Below are positions 32,964 through 42,639 of a stretch of DNA of 64,000 bases, piece by piece (position 1 is the first letter of the stretch; the number at the start of each line of letters is the position of its first letter). The notes under the pieces were generated by a model that did no database searches, was not told where the DNA came from, and saw nothing but the letters and a program-made list of their open reading frames with translations. Position numbers and translations under genes: made by a program. Source of the DNA: Candidatus Gracilibacteria bacterium CG17_big_fil_post_rev_8_21_14_2_50_48_13 (GTDB lineage Bacteria > Patescibacteriota > Gracilibacteria > 1-14-2-50-48-13); assembly GCA_002783265.1 (NCBI GenBank), contig PFFG01000004.1:35598-99597 (forward strand), given 5' to 3'.

Positions 32964-33938
32964 CTATTGCAAGGTTTTCATGAAGACGTCATATACGGCG
33001 TCTTTTTTTTCTTGAATATTTTCCGGATCTATCAAGTCGTGGGGGTAACCAAGTGCTTTTTCAAAAACAATAGTACGCACGTCGGCGCCAGCCCGTGCAA
33101 ACTTGTCTGCAAGCATCAGAAGGCTATCTTCGCGTAGAGCTTTATCTGCTTCATTGATGATAAAGGTCATTTTTTTCGAGAGGACTCCTGGACGAAGTTG
33201 CTGTTCTGCAAAGGCAGCAATATGGAGGATGGCGCCCATGGAACGACTTGCGTAGCCTCGGTAGGCGTGAGCAGGTCCCGGCAGGCGCTCTTTTTGTTCC
33301 TTATCCCACCAGGAGAACTCACTGGGGGTCCATGCTGCGTAGCGAATGACCGCATTGCGAAGTAGGGGTTCAAACCCTCGTGGGTATGCTACCGGTGCGA
33401 TAGCAATAAATTCATCGACGGCGGGTTCAAAGAGAGCTGCCCAGAGTGTGAGCGTTCCCCCTCCCGAAAGACCCACAAGGGTAACCGTATCTCCCATAGC
33501 ATCGGCAATGGCGATGGAGGCATGTGTGTAGGTAAGAAAGTCTTTTGCAGTCACAAAACTCAAGGCATCCGTTGCCCGATCGGCATACCCGTGACCAGGT
33601 GCGCGCGGTATAAGCACGTTTACCCCCTGCGCATGGATACGCTCGCCGAGCTCCAAAAACTGTTTCGGACAATTGGTATAGCCGTGAAGTAAGACAACGA
33701 CTCGCGCTTCTTTTTTTCCGCTATGGAGCGCAATACTCCGACAGTCGTCTCGCAGTTTGTCTGATTCTGTTACATCAAGCGTCGGAATGGCGCGAATTGC
33801 GTCGTCAAAGGACGCGTAAGAAATTTGCGCCAGGGGTGCAGGGAGAGGATTTTCCACTGGAAAAAAGAGCATCGAAGCGATGGTCGCGAGCAGTCCTATG
33901 AGGATAAAAACACCAATAGTCAGAATTTTTTTCAGCAT
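32964..33938 (-). CDS. membrane-anchored alpha/beta hydrolase
   Basis: I use the ATG at 33938 (MLKKILTIGVFILIGLLA). The 22 residues upstream in the longer frame are not signal-like. After one N-terminal membrane segment comes a serine hydrolase domain. The oxyanion region is LLHGYTNCPKQF, the nucleophile elbow GLSGGG, a likely acid lies in INEADKALRED, and the His is in GYPHDLID near the C-terminus. The body resembles carboxylesterases or monoglyceride lipases. The substrate is unknown; the active site should face outside if the N-terminus is a signal anchor. It is transcribed away from the SLH protein at 34061. Confidence 0.82.
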   Translation of the reverse strand: MLKKILTIGVFILIGLLATIASMLFFPVENPLPAPLAQISYASFDDAIRAIPTLDVTESDKLRDDCRSIALHSGKKEARVVVLLHGYTNCPKQFLELGERIHAQGVNVLIPRAPGHGYADRATDALSFVTAKDFLTYTHASIAIADAMGDTVTLVGLSGGGTLTLWAALFEPAVDEFIAIAPVAYPRGFEPLLRNAVIRYAAWTPSEFSWWDKEQKERLPGPAHAYRGYASRSMGAILHIAAFAEQQLRPGVLSKKMTFIINEADKALREDSLLMLADKFARAGADVRTIVFEKALGYPHDLIDPENIQEKKDAVYDVFMKTLQ

Positions 33939-34060
33939 CGCGTCACATAAAGAAAGAAGATTTCCATCATCATAAGGAAGAACTCCGCTTCGTAAAGGGG
34001 GCATACTTGACCAACGTTTCGCCTAGGCGTAGGTTTTTCTATATCGTTACTCTCCTCCCT

Positions 34061-35014
34061 ATGAAGAAGATCCTTTCCCTCGTGACTCTCCTTGCATTGT
34101 TGTTGCCGACTGCACAGGCAGCAACTATGCGCACCTCACTGATCAGTGCCATGTCGCGTGCACCAGAAGTGTTCAACGATTTGCCCTCCGATCAGGCAAA
34201 TTACCCGGCAATTATGTTCCTCCACGAGCGAGAAATAGTGCAAGGGTATGAAAATGGAAGTTTTCGCCCAAATGGATTGGTGAATCGTGCAGAGTTAGTG
34301 AAAATGGTGGTGGGTATGATAGGGGGTGATGTCTCACAAGTAGGTGGCACCAATTGTTTTCCTGATGTGCAAACAGAATGGTTTGCGCCCTACGTTTGTT
34401 ATGCAAAGGACCAAGGTTGGATTGGTGGATATCCAGACGGCACCTTTAAGCCTGCCAATTCTGTGAGTCGGGTCGAGGCGATGAAAATTGTCCTCAATGC
34501 TATGATTGCCAGTGATTATTGGCCATCACCGACGGATTTTGAAAAAAGCATGCAAATGCCAAAGGATGCGGACGTGAAACAATGGTATGCGTCGTTCTTG
34601 CGTTTTGCCATCGCAAAGGAATTGCTGGATGGGGCACATGTCGAACTTGACGCAGATGGCGCGTATCTTTACCGACCTGGTGATCCCATGACCCGAAAAG
34701 AAGTGGCCGAACTTATGTTCCGCACCTACGTGTATATGGCTGAGCGGGTGGAAATCGCCAATTTACTTGGTATGACCATGTGTTTCCAGCTGGAGCATGC
34801 CACAGACGATGAAACAACTGCGCACGAGCGGTGGGTGAATTCCTTTCTTGCTGATATGGGGTACACGGAGGCGGAAGTCGATGCACTCAATACGAAATAC
34901 AAAAGTGATGACCTCATTACTGACATGGCGGATGCCGTGCGAGAGTCCTCTTGCGGAGATCCAAGTGCAGTAGATCTCTCCCGCTGGGAGGGACTCAAGA
35001 TTTTTGGTCTGTAA
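34061..35014 (+). CDS. SLH-domain surface protein
   Basis: I start at the ATG at 34061 (MKKILSLVTLLALLLPTAQA), a clear signal peptide; codons upstream in the longer frame are not. The mature protein of about 300 residues is mainly three SLH units. FNDLPSDQANYPAIMFLHER begins unit one, with VNRAELVKMVV. Unit two has FPDVQTEWFAPYVCYAKDQG with VSRVEAMKIVL. Unit three is diverged, with MTRKEVAELMFRTYV. SLH trimers hold proteins to secondary wall polymers. The C-terminal 90 residues are helical, with two cysteines and no known domain. No large cargo domain is present, so this may be a small S-layer or wall-anchor protein. Confidence 0.88.
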   Translation: MKKILSLVTLLALLLPTAQAATMRTSLISAMSRAPEVFNDLPSDQANYPAIMFLHEREIVQGYENGSFRPNGLVNRAELVKMVVGMIGGDVSQVGGTNCFPDVQTEWFAPYVCYAKDQGWIGGYPDGTFKPANSVSRVEAMKIVLNAMIASDYWPSPTDFEKSMQMPKDADVKQWYASFLRFAIAKELLDGAHVELDADGAYLYRPGDPMTRKEVAELMFRTYVYMAERVEIANLLGMTMCFQLEHATDDETTAHERWVNSFLADMGYTEAEVDALNTKYKSDDLITDMADAVRESSCGDPSAVDLSRWEGLKIFGL

Positions 35015-35032
35015 ATTGCCCCTGTTACTCCC

Positions 35033-38000
35033 TTACCGGGACGTAATACTGGGCCTCAACGTTACAGCCCGAGTCAAAAGAACAATGACGTCGCGAAGAC
35101 GCATAGGTTCATCGGGCTGATAGCGTTGTGTCATACTCAGAAGATTTTTTCTTACGGCAAATCGGAGATATTTGCCGTACCACTGCGTCAAATCAATGCC
35201 AGCCAAGTCGATATCTGGTCCATCAATGATTTCTGTTCCTCGAATCATGTTTTCAATGGCAACCTTCATAGCTTCCGCGTGACTGATGGTTTTGTCTGCT
35301 TCAAAGTGCCCATTGTGCAAATAGCCATTGACGAGGCCGTATTTGCGGCCAAGTAATATGTAGAAATCGTTTGGATGTGTCGGTGCAACGTCGGGGAAGC
35401 GGGGAACGGTACTGACGTCTCTATTAAAGTCGTTACAGGTTAACTGCAGGAGATATTTGAGCATTTCAGAACGGCTGACGAGTGCATCCATATCTAGTGC
35501 TCCGGGTTGTGCTCCAGAGAAGTTGACGCCGAACTTTTGTAGGAGGGCAATATCCTCCCGTTCAGTTGTGGTGAGTGAGGCAGGAAGCGTGTAATTGTAG
35601 GGGTCTTTCATTGCGTCACAGGCATCTTTTCCTTCTGCTGCAGAGCGCAATCCGTCTTGCCCGGAACGAACACCATCACTTATTGATCGGAGCGATGCAC
35701 TGCCAAAGAGATTTCCATCGATGGTCGGAATTTGAATGGGTTTATCGGTGCTACTCCTTGTGCTAGTGTCTTCTGTTTGCGTTGTAGGAGAACCACTTCC
35801 TTGGAGAAGATCCACGAGCGTTGCCGAAAACCCACCTCCTGAGCCCAGAAACGGCGTACTCGGTGTGGTACTCGCTGCAGCAAACGTCGTAAAAGATCGG
35901 TTCTCTGTCGTTACATTACCTGCGGCATCACGTACGGAAATCACCAGAGCAACGGTTTGCCCCGCTGTAAAGTTTGTGGTGCGTACAATCTGAACGGGTA
36001 CATTTGTGCCAGATGCTCCAAGAGTACAGGTAAAGCCTGCCTGGCAAACACCAGCGGATATGGCATTTGCACCATCTATTTGCACATCGAGTGTCGATAT
36101 GTCGACGAGGAAATCATCTGTTAGTGTGAAGTCAACGGCACTATCGAGTGCAACGCCGGTCGCTCCCTGGCTTGGTGTGATTGTGCTCAGTGAAGGGGCC
36201 GTCAGATCGGGAATAGCAAAGGTATAGGTTGCCGAGTAGGGAGAGACGAGTCCACTACTATCAAAGAACCGCATACGGAGGTAGTAGGTTGTGTTGTAGT
36301 CAAGCGTACTGGTATTGAGAGTGATATCTTCTGAACGGGCACCATTTGCGACGGATGAGGTGAGTGCAGTGTATCCACTTGATGCGACTATGCTCGTAAA
36401 TCCTGCATCAGAGGCAATGTCATAGCCAAAATGCGTCGCGGGTAAGAGGGCCGTCGAGGCTTGAAACTCGGAAGAGAACACAAGTGATGTACTATCAAGC
36501 TGCAAAGGTGTCGGCGTATTGGTTGTTGCTCCGTTTGTTTGTGAATTGAGAAAGACATTGGTTGGCGTAAGGGGCAGTGTATTGTTTTCCTCAGCACCGA
36601 GAGCAACACTTGGTTCAGCATAAATATACTCACGCAGACGAATAAACTGCCAAAACTGCTGGGAGGTTGGTCCGGTTCCCAGGTCAAAACTTGGGTCACT
36701 GAAGGCGCGTTTTCCTAAGTAGATGACTTTGCCAATTAGCGTCGATGTATCGTAATCGTTATAGTCTTGTGCATCCCAGGTTGTATTTTCGAGTAATCTC
36801 GATCGCGCGAGAAAGTAGTTGTTCTTCGTTGCGAGGGAAATCAAAATATTTTGACCCGTTGTGTAATTTGTCCCCACCTTATCTGCGCGGTTCCCGTTAT
36901 ACCAGATGCGCAGGCGATCGGTTGGAACAGTTCCTGCATTGTATTGGACAGGACCCGTGACAATATTTTTCGTGGGATCACTGCCCGTAAATCCAATGGC
37001 GGGATTGTATTCTTCTCCTTGGAAACTACCAACGTATCGCACGGAAGCTTCGAGCGCTTTACCGTCGACGGAGGGTGCGTAGGCCTGGGTGAGGTAGGCT
37101 CGTGCATTTTGTTGTTCTTCCATTTTGACTTCACCCCCCACAACCGTAATCACTCCAGGTGTGTAACTGTAACTGAACCAATCAGATATGTCGTTATCTT
37201 CGAAGCCGTCAAAATAGGGAAAGACGTTGTATCCGTTCGATGTTGTGGTGGCAGCACCATTTCCATAATACAGGAACATCATTTGCTCGGTGTTTGCTGG
37301 AATATTCGTGAGTCCAACCCATATACTCGCTTGCTGAGTCCCGCTGTTGTAATATTCAATCCAGTGGGGAAGGACGGTGCCATCAGGTAAGATAAAACGA
37401 AGATCTTCTCCATTGGCCTGTGCATCTGCGAAGGTAAAATTCCCCGCATTGAGTCGTACATTGACCTGATAGCTGCCAAGGGCGGAATTCACTTTAGTAT
37501 TATTGACGTGCATACTCTGGCGATGAGCCCAGGCCGTATCCCACCATCCAGCGGGGGCCATTTGTACAGAGCCGCTTGCGAGCTGAGCATCCGCACCATC
37601 TCGTGAAGAAATGATAATGGTATGGGGACCTGGATCAGAAGGATTCGCGAGGTCGCCCAGGGGGCCGTTGCTATCGCCTATGGTTATTTGTATGGGCGCC
37701 GTGATGGGAGCACTCGCCGTGAAGTCCAACAAAATTGTGCGAGCTATAGCATCTATAGTGACCGTGGTTCCAGTGATCTGTGCGTGTGCTGCGACGCTGA
37801 TAGAAGGCCCCGTGAGAGCATTCAGTCTCCCTGCGTATGCACTGGGAAAACTGAGGAGCAGGCTACCCCCATCGGGAATAGGCATATTTGGTGTCACTGA
37901 AAAGTTGTATGTGGTTTGTAGTGCTCCGGGTAAGCCCGTGGAAACAGACATGTAGGGCGAGAGTTTCAAGGATTCGACTCCCGCAACGGAGGTCGTTGGC

Positions 38001-39079
38001 TCACTTGGTGCATATTCACGCACACGTACCCAGTCCCACGTGTTAAAGGCCTTACTCCCTCCAAGAGCGACGTTGCTGGTTGGCTGTTTACCCAGGACGA
38101 TACTTGCATTATCTAGTGTGGATCCTGTATAGGCGGAGACAGTTGCTCCTTCCCAAGTGTTGCTTGCATCTGCGCGCAGCGCCGTTTCCACCTGGCCACT
38201 ATTCGGAAAGGAGATACGATCCACCAGCCCGACACCTAGCCCGTAGGAAAATATTGGCGTGTTCACGCCTGGTGCCGAGACACCATCAAGGTAATAGCGT
38301 AAATTGTTGACGGGCAACGTACCCGCGCTCCACTGTACAGGCCCCACGCTGAGGTAGGTGGAGTTATCTTTAAACACGCTCATGGTTGGGTGAAAGGATT
38401 CTCCGATCTGGTTTGAGGTGCTATCGGGAATTCCCGTGTTGGGGAAACCATATTCAAACTTCGACTCCACGGTTTTGCCAACAAAGGAGCCTGTATATGC
38501 TTTACGGATATTACCGTAATCTATAGAACCAACATTGAGACCGACTTTCCCGTCATAAAAATGGATTTCTGAACTGACACCAAGATTGACAAAGTTCTTC
38601 GTCCAGTCGGAAATATCGTAGTCGGAAAAGTCGTCAAAGAAGGAAAAGGTTTGGTTTCCGTCTGATCCTTTGTCTGCAAGGGAATTACCATAGTACAGGT
38701 ACAACGTTGTGTCGCTGCTAGCAGGAAGGGAGTCAACCTTTACCCAAATTTTTCCCGTTTGTGCATCCTGGTCATAGGACTCTATCCAGTAGGGGAGCAA
38801 GGTTCCAACGCTATTCGTAAAACGCAGATCTGCCCCGTTTGGTATGGCTTCAGCAAAGGCAAAGTTGGTGGAATTGAGCGTGACCTGCACTTGAAAGTTT
38901 GACAGTGGTGTTGCATTGGGATTATTCACGGTGACGGTTGTGCGGAAGAGCCACGCATTATCAAACCAGGCTGCGGCGGCAGCTGCAGAGGGGAGCGGGC
39001 GGAGGGGAGCGACCATACTGATGCCGAGCAGAAGGGCCATACAAAGGACGCCAGAAAGGGTTTTTCGCAGAAATTGCAT
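35033..39079 (-). CDS. large SLH-anchored protein with two DUF2341-type modules
   Basis: This 1348-residue exported protein (signal to about residue 35) has two copies of a DUF2341 plus concanavalin-like module, at about 36-380 and 511-830. Each starts with a WxDxAWxxR-type strand and includes LPYWIESYD or LPHWIEYYN, then LYLYYGN or MFLYYGN and FFDDF or YFDGFE. A fibronectin/Ig-like region follows (about 850-1080, with ITPSQGATGVALDS). A linker with PFLGSGGGF leads to SLH domains (about 1180-1348, VSRSEMLKYLLQL, ISHAEAMKVAI). DUF2341 domains bind carbohydrate-like ligands in secreted proteins, which is inference. A wall-anchored adhesin is likely. Confidence 0.88.
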   Translation of the reverse strand: MQFLRKTLSGVLCMALLLGISMVAPLRPLPSAAAAAAWFDNAWLFRTTVTVNNPNATPLSNFQVQVTLNSTNFAFAEAIPNGADLRFTNSVGTLLPYWIESYDQDAQTGKIWVKVDSLPASSDTTLYLYYGNSLADKGSDGNQTFSFFDDFSDYDISDWTKNFVNLGVSSEIHFYDGKVGLNVGSIDYGNIRKAYTGSFVGKTVESKFEYGFPNTGIPDSTSNQIGESFHPTMSVFKDNSTYLSVGPVQWSAGTLPVNNLRYYLDGVSAPGVNTPIFSYGLGVGLVDRISFPNSGQVETALRADASNTWEGATVSAYTGSTLDNASIVLGKQPTSNVALGGSKAFNTWDWVRVREYAPSEPTTSVAGVESLKLSPYMSVSTGLPGALQTTYNFSVTPNMPIPDGGSLLLSFPSAYAGRLNALTGPSISVAAHAQITGTTVTIDAIARTILLDFTASAPITAPIQITIGDSNGPLGDLANPSDPGPHTIIISSRDGADAQLASGSVQMAPAGWWDTAWAHRQSMHVNNTKVNSALGSYQVNVRLNAGNFTFADAQANGEDLRFILPDGTVLPHWIEYYNSGTQQASIWVGLTNIPANTEQMMFLYYGNGAATTTSNGYNVFPYFDGFEDNDISDWFSYSYTPGVITVVGGEVKMEEQQNARAYLTQAYAPSVDGKALEASVRYVGSFQGEEYNPAIGFTGSDPTKNIVTGPVQYNAGTVPTDRLRIWYNGNRADKVGTNYTTGQNILISLATKNNYFLARSRLLENTTWDAQDYNDYDTSTLIGKVIYLGKRAFSDPSFDLGTGPTSQQFWQFIRLREYIYAEPSVALGAEENNTLPLTPTNVFLNSQTNGATTNTPTPLQLDSTSLVFSSEFQASTALLPATHFGYDIASDAGFTSIVASSGYTALTSSVANGARSEDITLNTSTLDYNTTYYLRMRFFDSSGLVSPYSATYTFAIPDLTAPSLSTITPSQGATGVALDSAVDFTLTDDFLVDISTLDVQIDGANAISAGVCQAGFTCTLGASGTNVPVQIVRTTNFTAGQTVALVISVRDAAGNVTTENRSFTTFAAASTTPSTPFLGSGGGFSATLVDLLQGSGSPTTQTEDTSTRSSTDKPIQIPTIDGNLFGSASLRSISDGVRSGQDGLRSAAEGKDACDAMKDPYNYTLPASLTTTEREDIALLQKFGVNFSGAQPGALDMDALVSRSEMLKYLLQLTCNDFNRDVSTVPRFPDVAPTHPNDFYILLGRKYGLVNGYLHNGHFEADKTISHAEAMKVAIENMIRGTEIIDGPDIDLAGIDLTQWYGKYLRFAVRKNLLSMTQRYQPDEPMRLRDVIVLLTRAVTLRPSITSR

Positions 39080-39105
39080 AGGCAGGAAAAAGAAAACTTC
39101 GTCAC

Positions 39106-39114
39106 ATTATATCA
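39106..39114 (-). promoter_or_regulatory. extended -10 promoter of the DUF2341-SLH gene
   Basis: On the minus strand TGATATAAT is a perfect extended -10 with consensus TATAAT. Transcription would begin near 39099, about 20 nt before the ATG at 39079. No clear -35 is visible, as expected for an extended -10 promoter. Confidence 0.6.
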
Positions 39115-39197
39115 AAGAACCCCTGATTTATAAAGTAAGTACCAGTGCATTCTCGATGGATGGTATGCAATTACCTAGGTATACCGCTCAGATTTTC

Positions 39198-41897
39198 TTA
39201 AAATTCAAAGCTGTACCCACCTGCAGAAAAAGTACCATGCATGGTGCTGCCGGCTTCCAGTTGTCCTGATGCACTAAAGCCCACACTGGATCCACCGGAA
39301 TAGGATTGACCCATGACTGTACTGGTAGAAAATCCGGAGGCACCGCCTTGGATACTAAATCCGCCCGTATCGGAAACGGTACCGTTGCAACTTGTGGATT
39401 TGCCTTTCCCAGAACTGTGAATGGCAATGCCCTGATAGGATCCGCTTACATTTTGTGTGGCGTTGAAGGAGCATGTGATCTCTCCAGTGTTATTCGCAGT
39501 CAGGTGAAGGTCGATAGTCCCGGTACTCCGCAGGCCACTGACGGTAAAACTAAAAGGAAATGTACTGTTGTACACGCCAGCGAACTGCGCTACAGGTGGC
39601 TCTGTGAGCTCGTCTAGACGCTGTTTGAGAGCGTCTAGAATTGCTTTTTTCAGCTCGTCGCTGAGCCCCTGCATACTGCTTTCTTCTTGTTCCTGTACGG
39701 TTTGTACGGCCTCCGTCGCAGCTTTGAGTCGTTCTTTCGGCGTGAGAGGCAGGGAAAGATGCACGATCTGGTTGCTAAGAACACTTCCCGCCTCAGAAGC
39801 GGTGGTGTTTTCCGGAGAAGAGAAATACTGGAGTGCACTGCGGGTGCCATTTTTGATTTGGTCATCTGCAGCACTCAGAATAACATTTTCTAGATAACCG
39901 GTTAGCCACTCACGAGGCGTGTCGCCGGTGGTACCAAAAACGGTATCCAGAACTTCTCCGAAGCCTTTTTTCTCAAAGAGCCCTTTCCATGCTTCAGGAA
40001 TGTCCTTGGTGATTTTTCCATGGAGCGCATTGTAGCCATCGTCAAGGAGGCCTTTTGCCTTGCTTGCGCCACTGCGAGCCACATCGTCGAGAGTGCCAAG
40101 GGCATTTTTCAGACTGCCAGGAGTAAAGAGACTGCCGACTTTTGCAGCAACGCCATCTTTAAAAAACTCTTTGAGTCCGCCTGAAATTTTTGTGGGGGAG
40201 AGATTCGTGAGAAACTGTTTCCCCGCTGTAAAAAGGTTTTTGGTCGTTTTCGCACCATCTTTGAGGAGGTTGGTTGGTTTTGCGGCACTGCCCGAACCAC
40301 CAACGGCTGTCAGCGCCAGGCCAAACATCCCCATGAGCGTATCTTCTTCGCTGGCATCGGGGTTGAGAACATCATAACTATCTTTAGCGAGTCCCGTAAA
40401 AAAACCCGTTGTCGTCTTTGCGAGAAATCCCGTAGTGGTACTGATGATTCCAGGGCCAATGATTTTTTCCGTGGTCTTTTGCGCGAGATCACCCACGGCA
40501 TTTTCCGCACCTTCCATCATTTTTTTCGCATCCGTATATACATTTGCTCCTGCCTTACCATTTTTTACCCGGTTAAATGCTTCACTGTAATTTTGCTTCA
40601 CCTGGGCAAATATTTTTGAGGGTGGTTCACCATAATAGGCGCTGATACCCGTATCAAGCGTGCTTTTCATGGTTGCATCGACGGTTTCAATGGCCGTACC
40701 CACGATCTGCCCCGTGGTTTTCGCTGTTACAATGGCGACGTCCTTGACCACTCCTGCAGTTGCTTTGACGCCGTTCCAGGTCATGCTTGCACCCGCAGCG
40801 GCAATATCTTTGGCTCCCACAGCCGCATCTTTCAGTTTGCCCCCAAACCATGACATGGTGTCACTAAATCCCGCATGGGCCGAAAAACTCACTTGAGATG
40901 TACGCTTAGGGGTTGGAAGCAGTTTCGACGCGTCCGTATTTTTTATTGCTTCCTTCAGCACGAGTAGGCGTTCCTCTGCTTCTGTGAGTGAAAGCCGTAC
41001 AAGCGTTTTGTCTTCTTCTGTCACGAAGGAAGACCAGATGTCTTTTTCGATCCGCTCCTTCTGAAGTGGCAATTCTTTCTCAAGATAGGCAAGTGCATCC
41101 ATGGCATAGGAATAATCAGCGGATGCAAGAACCTGCGTACCGTACAAAACCCGTGCCTGCGATTGATGGGCGTCAGATAAAGCCCGTGCTAGTGGCCCTG
41201 AAGCATCTTGCAGATTTTGAGACCACGTAGCCGCTATAGCCTTCATTCCCGTGTCGTTTGCATAGGCAGCGCGATCTTCAATGAGCTGTTCCATCGTGTA
41301 GATGGCAGCCATTTCCAGGCGGATACCCTCGGTAAGATCTGCCGTCTGAGCAAGGAGCAAATGCGAAAGAATAGCGCGATTATCCTGATCGGTCGCCTGA
41401 TCTCGAGCCTCGAGGGTGCTTTCTATCAGGGAAAACTTTGTCGTATTCATGAGTGCAATATGCACATGGTTTGCTGCTTCTTGGAGGATCGTATCGCGCG
41501 ATTCCGGAAATAGTGACGCCGCGAAGAGGAGGTTGTAGGCACTCGTACTGCGCAGGACTTTTATCTCCTGCAGTGCGGTTTTCAGTGCTGCTGCGCTATG
41601 ACGTTGCTGCTCTTCAACTTGTTGCACGTAATCCGTTCGTTGATGCATATATTCCATGGTGTAGGCATCCCTGCCAGAAAAACTCCCCAAGGAAAAGACA
41701 CCAGCAAGTTCTTGCATATCGAGGGGTGTTTCACCGAGGGCTGCACTAATTGCATCCGGTGTCCATGCGGAGGTATCCGTAAAGGACTTTTCCGGAAGGG
41801 AGATCTGATTGTTGCCTGGTGCCTGAACGCCACAGGAACTGAGCACAAAGGCAAACAGGAAGAGGCTCGTGAAGAGACGGTGTATGCGAGTATTCAT
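39198..41897 (-). CDS. large lipoprotein, paralogue A of a two-member family
   Basis: This 899-residue protein has a lipoprotein signal with lipobox LSSC (about 19-22). Three regions follow. The first is a helical N-terminal part (about 30-330) with YAMDALAYLEKELPLQKERI. The second is a central run of Ala/Gly/Thr-rich amphipathic helices (about 340-560; MTWNGVKATAGVVKDVAI, AYYGEPPSKIFAQVKQNY). The third is a C-terminal beta domain (about 770-899) rich in Ser/Gly with paired cysteines. The 842-residue lipoprotein at 44880 has the same plan and matching segments, for example YAMDALAYLEK against YALGMESLAYMER. No known family is recognised; a surface role is likely. Confidence 0.78.
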   Translation of the reverse strand: MNTRIHRLFTSLFLFAFVLSSCGVQAPGNNQISLPEKSFTDTSAWTPDAISAALGETPLDMQELAGVFSLGSFSGRDAYTMEYMHQRTDYVQQVEEQQRHSAAALKTALQEIKVLRSTSAYNLLFAASLFPESRDTILQEAANHVHIALMNTTKFSLIESTLEARDQATDQDNRAILSHLLLAQTADLTEGIRLEMAAIYTMEQLIEDRAAYANDTGMKAIAATWSQNLQDASGPLARALSDAHQSQARVLYGTQVLASADYSYAMDALAYLEKELPLQKERIEKDIWSSFVTEEDKTLVRLSLTEAEERLLVLKEAIKNTDASKLLPTPKRTSQVSFSAHAGFSDTMSWFGGKLKDAAVGAKDIAAAGASMTWNGVKATAGVVKDVAIVTAKTTGQIVGTAIETVDATMKSTLDTGISAYYGEPPSKIFAQVKQNYSEAFNRVKNGKAGANVYTDAKKMMEGAENAVGDLAQKTTEKIIGPGIISTTTGFLAKTTTGFFTGLAKDSYDVLNPDASEEDTLMGMFGLALTAVGGSGSAAKPTNLLKDGAKTTKNLFTAGKQFLTNLSPTKISGGLKEFFKDGVAAKVGSLFTPGSLKNALGTLDDVARSGASKAKGLLDDGYNALHGKITKDIPEAWKGLFEKKGFGEVLDTVFGTTGDTPREWLTGYLENVILSAADDQIKNGTRSALQYFSSPENTTASEAGSVLSNQIVHLSLPLTPKERLKAATEAVQTVQEQEESSMQGLSDELKKAILDALKQRLDELTEPPVAQFAGVYNSTFPFSFTVSGLRSTGTIDLHLTANNTGEITCSFNATQNVSGSYQGIAIHSSGKGKSTSCNGTVSDTGGFSIQGGASGFSTSTVMGQSYSGGSSVGFSASGQLEAGSTMHGTFSAGGYSFEF

Positions 41898-41978
41898 GGT
41901 ATTGGCATGAAAAAATATGCAGCAGAACGGGGACCGTCTACCACTCTACTCCTTCCACGAGATTTCGTATAGAGGCCT

Positions 41979-42512
41979 CTAGCTTTTTCCGCGTAAAAGG
42001 CGACCGCCGAGATCCTTGGGGCCGACGCCAAAGGGAAGGAGGTCTTCTATGCCCTGAAAGCGAAGAATTTTTCTTTCTGAGAGAAGAAGGACCGTGAGTG
42101 GTCGTCCACCAAGGTCTTCGACCTCACGGAGATCCTGGCGGCATTGTCCACAGGGAGAAATGGGGTCATGCATCTGCTGGCTGAATTTTTCATCTATAAG
42201 CGGCCCACCTGCAATGGCAATGGTGGTGATATGCGCCTTCTCTCCGGCTGTTGCTGCACTATCGAGGGCAACTCTCTCCGCGCAACTCCCCTTAAAGTTG
42301 ACATTTTCTTGATTGCATCCCACGTAGGTTTTGCCTTCTCTGGTGATGAGCGCAGCTCCAACACTAAAATGGGAGTAGGGAGCATAGGCATTTTCCCGTG
42401 CCAACAGGGCACGTTCCGCAAGGGTTTGTTCCTCGATGGAGAGCTCAGACATGCTTTCGTACTCTTCGTAGCTCAGGATTATTTCTCGTTTTTTCATGGG
42501 ATGGATGGGCAT
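41979..42512 (-). CDS. cdd: cytidine deaminase
   Basis: This 177-residue protein has the CDA fold. YSHFSVGAALITREGKTYVG is at about 46-65. The zinc/catalytic motif CAERVAL has Cys77 and Glu79, and the second zinc motif is PCGQC with Cys121 and Cys124. It converts cytidine and deoxycytidine to uridine forms, feeding pyrimidine salvage. It is longer than typical 130-residue bacterial Cdd because of about 30 extra N-terminal residues and a C-terminal tail (LLPFGVGPKDL). The ATG at 42497 (Met6) is an alternative start. It is transcribed away from the P-loop protein gene. Confidence 0.93.
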   Translation of the reverse strand: MPIHPMKKREIILSYEEYESMSELSIEEQTLAERALLARENAYAPYSHFSVGAALITREGKTYVGCNQENVNFKGSCAERVALDSAATAGEKAHITTIAIAGGPLIDEKFSQQMHDPISPCGQCRQDLREVEDLGGRPLTVLLLSERKILRFQGIEDLLPFGVGPKDLGGRLLRGKS

Positions 42513-42639
42513 AAGAGCGCCAACTGTACCGTACTTTTTTTCTGCGCGCTAGAGAAAGCATTTTTTCGCACCACTATGCCCCTTGTTTTCTCGTCCGCTC
42601 TCTTGTACAACGTAGATGTTTGCCCCTCCTCCAATGCAT

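Noticed and set aside
33439-33672. Minus-strand frame with several Cys inside the alpha/beta hydrolase gene
   Set aside because: It is a shifted-frame shadow of the hydrolase, whose motifs are in the longer frame.
41970-41981. TAGAGGCCTCTA palindrome at the cdd stop codon as a terminator
   Set aside because: It has no loop and no T tract, and overlaps the stop codon; probably chance.
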